Assembly: GCF_900116435.1 (NCBI RefSeq)
Contig: NZ_FPAZ01000004.1
Coordinates: 62,001-126,000, forward strand
Direction of reading: 5' to 3'
DNA: 64,000 bases
Source of the DNA: Pseudoalteromonas lipolytica
GTDB lineage: Bacteria > Pseudomonadota > Gammaproteobacteria > Enterobacterales > Alteromonadaceae
A model generated the notes under the pieces. That model saw only the letters and a list, made by a program, of their open reading frames with translations. It ran no database searches and had not been told where the DNA came from. Of this stretch, positions 56,636 to 64,000 are shown one piece after another. Position numbers and translations under genes: made by a program. Each line of letters begins with the position of its first letter. Position 1 is the stretch's first letter.

Positions 56636-58570
56636 ATGCGTAACTTGTCACTTCGCACCATTTTTATAAGCTTTGTTTTCTGTACTTTGCTTATTGTTAC
56701 AACGATAAGTGCATTGATAAATACAAGCCAATTTTCAAAACTGTATTATCAGCAAACAGAAACCCAATTGTTACCTGATGCGGTGGGTAAAGTTGCAGCG
56801 CAAATTGATGCACAAATGCGCTACCCTATTTCAGTATCTCAGTCATTTGCCGAAAACTTGATGTTACATCAGTGGATGAGTGAGGGAGAAAAAAACTCAA
56901 ATATCCATCATCGTGTTATGGATTATTTTGCTGATTTAAAAGTTAAAAGTGGCGCCTCTTCTGTCTTTTGGGTTAGTCGCAATACCTTAAGTTATTACAC
57001 TCAGGCAGGTTTTTTTAAAGCTGTTTCGGCAAACGAACCACGCGATAACTGGTTTTTCGATTTCCTAAGCTCTAATGAACGTCAGGCACTTGCATTAGAT
57101 GTTAGTGAAGAAGGAGGGCAACTTACACTTTATGTAAATACTTTAGTGCAAATTAATGGTGAAAAAGTGGGGGTTGCAGGCCTTGGGTATGACATTTCAG
57201 ACATATCGAGCATTGTGACGTCACGCAAAATAGGTGAACATGGTTATTTATTTTTGATAGATGATAGTAACCGTGTTATTGCGCATGAGAATAATTCTTA
57301 CATTGGTAAACAAGTATCAAATATTAATGAATTGAGTTCATTTAAAAATATTACGAATGCTAACAAAAATAGCTTTACACTTTCGCAAATTAAACTTGAT
57401 GGCAATGATGTTTACGCCGGATTGATGCCCATTTCAGGCATGGGTCTAACGTTGGTTGCGATACAGCCAAAAGACGAAATTTCATCGGCTATAAATGCAG
57501 TGGTTATCATGTCAATCATTGTTAGTATTGTCCTTGCCGCAATTTTCCTCGTACTAACTCTGTACTTTGCTAATTGGTTGAGCGCAAAAATTCGTGGTGT
57601 GGGTGACGAACTGCTCGAAATGTCTGGTCAAGGTGGTGACTTACATAAGCGCCTAGACGACAGCGTTGATAATGAATTGGGACACCTTGCTAAAGGTTTT
57701 AATGCAATCATAGGAAAAGTGGCTGAGCTAGTTGATGAAATTAGCATAACGGAAGAAGCGATGCGTAAAGGGATTGATGAACTAGCCGTTTCAGCTGATA
57801 AAACGTTTGCAGCTACCGATGATCAAAAAGCGCAAACCGATCAAGTCGCAACGGCTATCACTGAAATGGGGCAAACTATCAATGAGGTCTCTGATATTGC
57901 TCATCGGACTGCAAGCGATACAGAAGAAGCGGTTAAAGAAACGGCTGAGACCACTCAAAGTATGGCAACCACAGCTAAGACCATGACAGAACTGAATAAT
58001 ATTTTAATGGATGTCGATAAAAGTATCGGTGAGTTCGCAGCTCAAGCAGCTGAAATTAACTCGGTAGTAGAAGTAATTAATGCAATTTCTGAGCAAACTA
58101 ACTTGCTGGCATTGAATGCTGCTATTGAAGCTGCAAGAGCGGGAGAGCAGGGTAGAGGGTTTGCTGTCGTTGCAGATGAAGTTCGTTCACTTGCACAGCG
58201 CACACAAAACTCAACATCTGAAATTCGTGAGCAAGTGTCTCGATTGCAAAGCTCTTCGCTACAATCGCAAGAGGCGATAGCCCAAGGTACGTTGAGTAGT
58301 CAAAAAGTAACAGAGTTGACTCAGGTTGCGTTGTCATCTTTGCAAGCTATTCAACATAAATTTGAAATGATTAGTCAAGGCAACCATCAAGTTGCCGCAG
58401 CAACAGAAGAACAAGGCACAGTTGTTGAGCATATAAACCAATCTGCTCATGAAATTTCAGGGAGTGCAACTGAGATTCATAATAACGCTCAACAGCAACA
58501 ACTAGGCACACAAAGTTTGTTATCGCGAGCTCAGCATCTAAAAGGTTTGGTTAGTCAGTTTAGAGTGTAA
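56636..58570 (+). CDS. Methyl-accepting chemotaxis protein with Cache sensor
   Basis: This 644-residue chemoreceptor has TM1 (about 9-30), a large periplasmic double-Cache domain (about 35-280, GHNVSLI-free but with [21 protein letters not shown]), TM2 (about 285-308), HAMP (about 309-362) and a signalling domain with [20 protein letters not shown]. No CheR tether is present. Cache domains usually bind small acids or amino acids. It stands alone. Confidence 0.93.
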   Translation: MRNLSLRTIFISFVFCTLLIVTTISALINTSQFSKLYYQQTETQLLPDAVGKVAAQIDAQMRYPISVSQSFAENLMLHQWMSEGEKNSNIHHRVMDYFADLKVKSGASSVFWVSRNTLSYYTQAGFFKAVSANEPRDNWFFDFLSSNERQALALDVSEEGGQLTLYVNTLVQINGEKVGVAGLGYDISDISSIVTSRKIGEHGYLFLIDDSNRVIAHENNSYIGKQVSNINELSSFKNITNANKNSFTLSQIKLDGNDVYAGLMPISGMGLTLVAIQPKDEISSAINAVVIMSIIVSIVLAAIFLVLTLYFANWLSAKIRGVGDELLEMSGQGGDLHKRLDDSVDNELGHLAKGFNAIIGKVAELVDEISITEEAMRKGIDELAVSADKTFAATDDQKAQTDQVATAITEMGQTINEVSDIAHRTASDTEEAVKETAETTQSMATTAKTMTELNNILMDVDKSIGEFAAQAAEINSVVEVINAISEQTNLLALNAAIEAARAGEQGRGFAVVADEVRSLAQRTQNSTSEIREQVSRLQSSSLQSQEAIAQGTLSSQKVTELTQVALSSLQAIQHKFEMISQGNHQVAAATEEQGTVVEHINQSAHEISGSATEIHNNAQQQQLGTQSLLSRAQHLKGLVSQFRV

Positions 58571-58666
58571 TTTGTAAGGTAGTTGAGAATTTCAGCACAG
58601 TTTAAAGTGCGCTTATCTAATCAACTGAATTATACGATATAGAATATTAATCGAAGCGGGTTACTC

Positions 58667-60106
58667 TTAGCCCATTTCGATTCTATTTCGGCCATTTTGC
58701 TTGGCTTTGTACAATGCTTTATCGGTTATATCGAGCACGGAATCTGCTGTTGTCTGTTTATTGGGTGTGCATGTATAAATGCCAAAACTCATGGTTAACA
58801 AAGGATCTATGTTCGAGCTTGGGTGTGCAATAGCGGCCTTCTTTATTGCTTTTTGCAGTTTTTGGCAAAATGTCAGGGCATGCTGGCTATTGGTTGCAGA
58901 TAAAACGATGGCAAATTCTTCACCCCCGTACCGTGCGGCTAAATCACCTTCACGTTGGCACTGTTTTGCTAAAATACTTGCAACGTCTTTTAATGCTAAA
59001 TCACCTTGTTGATGACCAAGTGAGTCGTTATAAAGCTTAAACGCATCAATATCACAAAGGATCAAACTCAGTGGTAAATCGCTTCGAGCACAACGATTGA
59101 GCTCTTGCTGGAGTACAAGGTCGAGCTGTCGGCGGTTTGCGATGTTTGTTAAGCTATCAATGTGAGCTTGTTGATGCAGCTCTTTATTCGCGGCAATCAG
59201 CAATTGCTGAGTGTGCTCAAGTTTATGTTTGTATTGCCAGCTTTTTAACGCGTTGGCGATCATGTCGCCCACTAATTTGATCCGCAATAAGTCTGTTTGC
59301 GACCACTGGCGTGCTTGTTTTACGCAATCACAGCCTATAAAGCCAAACAGTGTTTGCTCACTTACTAAGCCAATACATAATACTGATTGAATGCCTTCAT
59401 TGGTAAACTCGGCTTTTTCGGCCGCAGCTTCATCGGGCAGCTCAGCGGTATTAGATGCATTAAATACATGACGAGTTTGCATTTGCTGAAAAAAGTAAGG
59501 CAGGGAGTCGCGTGGAATATTTTGTAAGTGCTCCTTAAAAGGAACAATGTCCGTATTTACCCACTCGTAAGTGTTACTCATTGATAAGCCATCATCACTA
59601 AACTCAAATATATAGGTGCGATCAGCTTGGCAATTTAAGCCAATGGTTTTTAGCGCTTTTCCTATTTGCTTATCCATACTTTCGTTTTGAATATCGATAA
59701 GTTCTGTGGAAATTTGTGAAATTAGCTCATCAAAGTCTTGCCTTTGATCGTGGCTTTTAAATGTCCGAGGTTCACAAATAGTAATAAATAAAGACTGACT
59801 GAGTGAGGCAAATTTGAAATCAAGTAACTTAAGCGTATTGTTTTTACTGTTTGCCAGCGTAATACTCAGTGGTTTGCTTTTTTGTGCGCAAGGTAAAAAA
59901 TCATCGTAGGATAACAGACGGCTCGAGTGTGTATCGCTTAGGCTTAAGTGATCGACATTTAAATCGTGTAAATTAGCGTATTCTTCAACTGAGAATAACG
60001 ATTGTGCAAGTGAATTAAAATAAAAGCGATTCTGCTCTTCATTAAACATGATTATTGCAAGCGGCAGAGCCGATAACGTTTGCCATGTTTGCTCACTTGA
60101 ACCCAT
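58667..60106 (-). CDS. Diguanylate cyclase with PAS-like and GAF domains
   Basis: This 479-residue protein makes cyclic di-GMP. The N-terminal 110 residues look PAS-like, about 130-290 is a GAF domain, and the GGDEF domain covers about 310-479. The active site is GGEEF (394-398). The inhibitory site RxxD (R385-D388) lies five residues before it, so product inhibition is expected. No membrane helix is present; it is probably cytoplasmic. Confidence 0.92.
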   Translation of the reverse strand: MGSSEQTWQTLSALPLAIIMFNEEQNRFYFNSLAQSLFSVEEYANLHDLNVDHLSLSDTHSSRLLSYDDFLPCAQKSKPLSITLANSKNNTLKLLDFKFASLSQSLFITICEPRTFKSHDQRQDFDELISQISTELIDIQNESMDKQIGKALKTIGLNCQADRTYIFEFSDDGLSMSNTYEWVNTDIVPFKEHLQNIPRDSLPYFFQQMQTRHVFNASNTAELPDEAAAEKAEFTNEGIQSVLCIGLVSEQTLFGFIGCDCVKQARQWSQTDLLRIKLVGDMIANALKSWQYKHKLEHTQQLLIAANKELHQQAHIDSLTNIANRRQLDLVLQQELNRCARSDLPLSLILCDIDAFKLYNDSLGHQQGDLALKDVASILAKQCQREGDLAARYGGEEFAIVLSATNSQHALTFCQKLQKAIKKAAIAHPSSNIDPLLTMSFGIYTCTPNKQTTADSVLDITDKALYKAKQNGRNRIEMG

Positions 60107-60318
60107 CGTACACTTTACCCTATATAAACGAACAGCATAAGTTTACATATTTTAACAAATAATTGATATAAAATTTTCCTTTGAGGTCCTCTGAAAGCCA
60201 TAAATTAGTTTAATAGGTAGGATGAATTAAGTTTTTAGTGCGTTTAAAGGCGTCACGTATTACAATTGAGACTGTATATCATTACTTTTTATCCAGCGAA
60301 TAGGTTACTCTCTTCTTC

Positions 60319-61230
60319 ATGACAGATATTACAACACACCAAGCATCAAGACGCCGTTTATTGATCGCGCTAGCCATAACCTGCTCGTTTATGGTTATTC
60401 AGATCATTGGCGCCTATTATTCAAATTCGCTTGCTGTTCTTGCTGATGCTGGGCATCTGTTTGTTCATAACAGTTCATTATTTATAGCTTTGATAGCTTC
60501 AAGCATGGCAATTTATTTTGCAAAAAACTTTAATGATGGCTATCAACGAGCTGAACTAACAGGTGGGTTGATCAATGGTATTTTATATTTAAGTATCAGT
60601 TTGGTGATTCTATACGAAGGTGGAGAGCGATACTTTCATCACAGTGATGGCCATGAGTTACACATCAATAGTTACCTAATGTCTGTAATATCGGCGATAG
60701 GCTTTCTGTTTCATGGTGCAGCAGCATGGGTACTGTATAAAGGCCGAAAAGCCAGTATTAATGTGTATGCAGTATTTTTGCATTCATTTTTTGATTTGAT
60801 TTCAACCGTTTCTACGTTCTTTGCGGGTATTCTGATTTATTTAACAGGGTGGGCAGAGGTCGACATTATTTCGAGCATGTTGATTGCCATGTTTGTATTA
60901 TTCACGGGTGTCAAAGTTATTAGTCGGTGTTTAAAAGGTCTATTTGAAAACAGCGGAAAGCTCCCAGACGTAAATGAAATAGAGCAAAGTATTGCGTCAG
61001 TTGAACATGTTGAAAATGTTCATAATGTGACCGTGGTTCGCCAAGACAAAGAGTTAGTTGTAGGGGCTCACGTGGTTTTAAAGCAACATTGCACTGTTGA
61101 AAAGCATGATGAAGCTTGCCGCTTAAAGGTCGAAAAGCTATTACTGTCTCGTTTTAAAGTCGCAAAAAGCGTGCTACAAATTGAAAGCCATGAATGCCAC
61201 CATGATATACCATTCCGCAAAAATACTTAA
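60319..61230 (+). CDS. Cation diffusion facilitator metal transporter
   Basis: This 303-residue protein of the CDF family exports Zn(II) or other divalent metal. It has six hydrophobic helices and a cytoplasmic C-terminal domain (about 215-300). The TM5 metal motif HSFFD (H155, D159) is standard. The TM2 motif, HxxxD in ZitB/CzcD-type proteins, reads HLFVH (H46, H50). That change may alter metal choice. No regulator is nearby. Confidence 0.85.
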   Translation: MTDITTHQASRRRLLIALAITCSFMVIQIIGAYYSNSLAVLADAGHLFVHNSSLFIALIASSMAIYFAKNFNDGYQRAELTGGLINGILYLSISLVILYEGGERYFHHSDGHELHINSYLMSVISAIGFLFHGAAAWVLYKGRKASINVYAVFLHSFFDLISTVSTFFAGILIYLTGWAEVDIISSMLIAMFVLFTGVKVISRCLKGLFENSGKLPDVNEIEQSIASVEHVENVHNVTVVRQDKELVVGAHVVLKQHCTVEKHDEACRLKVEKLLLSRFKVAKSVLQIESHECHHDIPFRKNT

Positions 61231-61368
61231 TCATTTTGAGTGATTAAACCAGTCGCTACCTGCGTTAAAAATTTCTGATTCAGAACAACTAAATAACTAA
61301 ATTTTTGCCTTGTTATCAACGCGGTTTTTTCAGCTCTAAAGAGCTCATTTAATCAAGCAAATTGGGTA

Positions 61369-64000
61369 TTACAGTTTGTTTAGGCGTTCGACAATACTTT
61401 GAATAGTCTGCTGTGCAATCAGTTCATCGGCTAACATGGGTTTAGCAAAATAATAACCTTGCAGATCATTACAGCCCATATTTCTTAAAAAGTTTATTTG
61501 GTCGAGAGTTTCCACCCCTTCAGCAATACAATATAAGCCAAGGTTTGATGAGAGTGCATGAATAGTACGAATGATTGATTCGTTGCTTTTATCTAAGCCA
61601 ATGTTGCGTACGAAGCTCTGATCTATCTTAATCACATCAATAGGGAACTGGCTTAAGTAAGTCAGTGATGAGTAACCCGTACCAAAATCATCTAAAAGAA
61701 GTTTAAACCCGGCATTTTTTAGCATTTTTAATTGTTTTGATGCTTTTTCTTTATCTTCGAGTAGTGTGCTTTCTGTTATTTCAAGTCGTAACTGAACAGG
61801 TTTAATTAAATGATTGCTCAGAATCATGAGTAATCGCTCAGTTAAGTTAGACTTTAAAATGTGCATTGGCGATAAGTTCAACGACAAGTAAAAGTGCGGA
61901 TTTGCGCGAAGTAGTGGCAATAGCTCAGTCAGAGCGCGATCGAGTGCTTGTTCAGTTAATAATTCTATTAAACCAATTTCTTCTGCAATGGGAATAAATT
62001 CAGCAGGCGAAACAAACCCTTGCTCGTTTCTCCATCGCATTAATAATTCAGCCCCATGTATTTCTTTCGTTTTCGCATTAACGATAGGCTGATAATTATT
62101 AAATAGCTCATCATCTTTAAAGGCATCTTTTAACGCGTTTTCGAGCAACAGTTTTTTTGTCAGCTGATTATTCATTTGCTCGGTAAAGTACTTAAAGTTA
62201 TTTCTGCCAGATTGTTTCGCATGCATCATTGCTATATCAGAATTACGAATTAAGTCGTCTGCCGTTTTGGCATCAAATGGGTAGAGTGCAACCCCGATAC
62301 TGGCTGAAATATTAATAGAAAAGTCATCGATAATTACTTTGCTCGCGAGCTCTTCGGTTAGCTTTTTAACCAGTTCACTCAGACTTTGAGGAGAATGCAG
62401 ATCTTTGACCAACACTAAGAATTCGTCACCACTTTGGCGGCCAATAACAGCGTTTTCAGGCAAAATTAAGCTTACGCGTTGAGTAATATTACACAGTAAT
62501 TGGTCACCCACAGCGTGACCAAATGAATCATTAACCGGTTTAAACTTATCAAGGTCAATAAACAACAGTGCTGCTAACTTGTTACGTTTTTTAGAGCTGT
62601 TTATACAACTATTAATTTTAGAGTGCATTAATGTGCGATTAGGAAGCCCTGTTAAAGGATCGTAATTTGCTAAGTAGCGAAGTTCATCTTCAGCTCGTTT
62701 TTGCTCTGTTAAATCTGAAATAACAATAACATAATAGTTAATGCTTTGGCTGTCTTTGGCCACCGCAGTGACACTGATGTGGACTGGATGAGCAGGGCTT
62801 TTTAGTGTGCGAATATAGGCTTCTGTTTTCCAGTTTTGTTTAGGTTTAAGTGTTTTTAGTACATTTAAGTATTCGAGATAATGAGATTTGCCAATCGCAC
62901 CGATAAAGTCTTTAACTGTTAAGTCAGTAATATTTTTAGGTGTTGAAAAGGCTTCGCTAAAGCTCGTATTTGCTGAAAACGGTTTAAGTTGGCTATCTAA
63001 AATAAGTAACCAATCGTTAATTTGACTAAAGGCCTCACCTAGCACAGCTGCTTGTTGAGCATTGGCTCTTTGCTCTGTGATATTGGTGTAAATACCTGAA
63101 ATTTTTAACGGTTTATTATCATCATCTGTTTCAACAACACGGCCAACATCTTGGTACCAAAGCCACTCTCCATTTTTGTGCTTTAATCGGTATGTTACAT
63201 TCCATTGTTCATTATTTAATTGTTTAGAAAATGATTCCCATTGGCTGATAACTAATCGGCGGTCAAGAGGGTGAATAAGTTGCATGAAATCTGCAATGGG
63301 CAGACTGTCTTTAAATTCACTGTAGCCAAGCTCCACTGCACAGCGGCTATTAAAAAAGGTTTGCTCGGCCAAGTTAGCCTCCCATACGCCACTTTTATTA
63401 CTGCTTAAAGCTAATTCAGTTTGTTGTTGAGACTTTAATACTTCATCGTGCGCTTTACGAATCGCTTTTTGACGGGCTTGATATTGCCAGAAAATAAAAA
63501 ACAAAATGGCCAGTGTTATCATCGTATAACAGGTATAAGCAAGGGGGGATGACCACGTTGCATAGGCAACTTTAAAGCGTAATTGCCTACTTTCAGAAAT
63601 AATATTATTAAGGTCAGACGCTGAAGAAACAGATAACGTATAATCGCCAGGAGGTAATTTTGTGAAAAACACTTTGTTTGTTGTTAGTCTGTCGTAATGA
63701 AGTGATGTAGGGCCTTCAAGCGTAACTTTGTACACCGTTTTGTCTTTATTTATAGTGTCAAAGTTAGAAAAATTGACCTCTAATCCCATATCATCAGCGG
63801 TCAGTTGTAGCGGATCATCGACGTATTTATAGGGATGATAATTTAATTCTCGAGAAAGCAAAGACACATTAGTAATTTCTGTTTTTACATTACCAGGCTC
63901 TACAGGTGACGATAAGAAATCTTCAGGAGACACAAGCAGTACACCGCGCGTAGATCCAAAAGCCAACTGGCCATTATGTAATGTTGCATCAGCATCGTAA
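61369..64000 (-). CDS. Propeller-type sensor GGDEF-EAL protein, 5' end outside window
   Basis: The gene runs off the window: the frame stays open to base 64000 with no start that makes sense, and the upstream residues (YDADATLHNGQ) read like a regulator-propeller repeat. Within the window come a Y_Y_Y domain (about 20-130), one membrane helix, two PAS-like domains, GGDEF and EAL. The GGDEF site is SGDEF. The EAL domain has ELL in place of EAL but keeps NLSP, ITEST, DDFGTGYSS, IKIDQSF and AEGVET. A c-di-GMP phosphodiesterase with a degenerate cyclase is likely. Confidence 0.88.
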   Translation of the reverse strand, partial: YDADATLHNGQLAFGSTRGVLLVSPEDFLSSPVEPGNVKTEITNVSLLSRELNYHPYKYVDDPLQLTADDMGLEVNFSNFDTINKDKTVYKVTLEGPTSLHYDRLTTNKVFFTKLPPGDYTLSVSSASDLNNIISESRQLRFKVAYATWSSPLAYTCYTMITLAILFFIFWQYQARQKAIRKAHDEVLKSQQQTELALSSNKSGVWEANLAEQTFFNSRCAVELGYSEFKDSLPIADFMQLIHPLDRRLVISQWESFSKQLNNEQWNVTYRLKHKNGEWLWYQDVGRVVETDDDNKPLKISGIYTNITEQRANAQQAAVLGEAFSQINDWLLILDSQLKPFSANTSFSEAFSTPKNITDLTVKDFIGAIGKSHYLEYLNVLKTLKPKQNWKTEAYIRTLKSPAHPVHISVTAVAKDSQSINYYVIVISDLTEQKRAEDELRYLANYDPLTGLPNRTLMHSKINSCINSSKKRNKLAALLFIDLDKFKPVNDSFGHAVGDQLLCNITQRVSLILPENAVIGRQSGDEFLVLVKDLHSPQSLSELVKKLTEELASKVIIDDFSINISASIGVALYPFDAKTADDLIRNSDIAMMHAKQSGRNNFKYFTEQMNNQLTKKLLLENALKDAFKDDELFNNYQPIVNAKTKEIHGAELLMRWRNEQGFVSPAEFIPIAEEIGLIELLTEQALDRALTELLPLLRANPHFYLSLNLSPMHILKSNLTERLLMILSNHLIKPVQLRLEITESTLLEDKEKASKQLKMLKNAGFKLLLDDFGTGYSSLTYLSQFPIDVIKIDQSFVRNIGLDKSNESIIRTIHALSSNLGLYCIAEGVETLDQINFLRNMGCNDLQGYYFAKPMLADELIAQQTIQSIVERLNKL

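Noticed and set aside
61227..61345. Small inverted repeats after the CDF gene
   Set aside because: Stems are 6-7 bp without a T run, too weak to call a terminator.

Overview
The window looks like a chromosome segment of a marine gammaproteobacterium, most probably Pseudoalteromonas or a close relative. This is inferred from the TonB-receptor-rich content, the AhpC/AhpF, RhtA and QmcA-NfeD orthologues, two chemoreceptors and AT-rich intergenic DNA. No tRNA, rRNA, CRISPR array, insertion sequence or replication origin was recognised.

Layout. 1-4590: a decayed LysR-like gene, a LysE-family exporter, and a LysR regulator divergent from a Fur-box-preceded TonB receptor. 4690-29724: a 25-kb pectin/galacturonate utilisation locus. 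29754-34940: a decayed esterase tail, a siderophore receptor with a perfect Fur box, a globin, rhtA and an orphan flagellin C-terminus. 34949-37591: a small operon with a BMT5-like methyltransferase carrying a zinc finger. 37706-42866: an AraC-centred acyl-CoA ligase/SDR/epimerase/cupin module. 43073-45389: ahpC and ahpF. 45485-50877: a chemoreceptor with a periplasmic binding protein and a DM13 protein, then a large repeat protein. 50966-53300: patatin, NfeD and QmcA. 53438-56472: a BASS transporter, class II aldolase and Mpo1-like dioxygenase under an AraC regulator. 56636-64000: chemoreceptor, diguanylate cyclase, CDF metal transporter and a propeller-type GGDEF/EAL protein that runs off the window.

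The pectin locus. Outside the cytoplasm, a TonB receptor, pectin methylesterase (CE8), rhamnogalacturonan acetylesterase (CE12), a second esterase, polygalacturonase (GH28), a GH43 enzyme and two GH105 unsaturated-uronyl hydrolases (one fused to DUF4861) would trim oligomers. A TRAP transporter imports the uronates. Saturated galacturonate goes through UxaC, UxaB and UxaA; the unsaturated product goes through KduI and KduD. Both branches meet at 2-keto-3-deoxygluconate, which KdgK and Eda take to pyruvate and glyceraldehyde-3-phosphate. No polysaccharide lyase is encoded here, although the GH105, KduI and KduD enzymes need lyase products.

Regulation. A LacI-family gene lies inside the locus. 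Six copies of a CCGGTGG-centred palindrome occur only in the locus's control regions, and in several the left arm TTGCCA sits 17 bp from a plausible -10 box, so operator and promoter appear to be one element. One copy is a perfect 40-bp palindrome. This inferred regulon, the DUF4861-GH105 fusion, the zinc-finger methyltransferase and the Mpo1/aldolase/BASS operon are the most unusual items.
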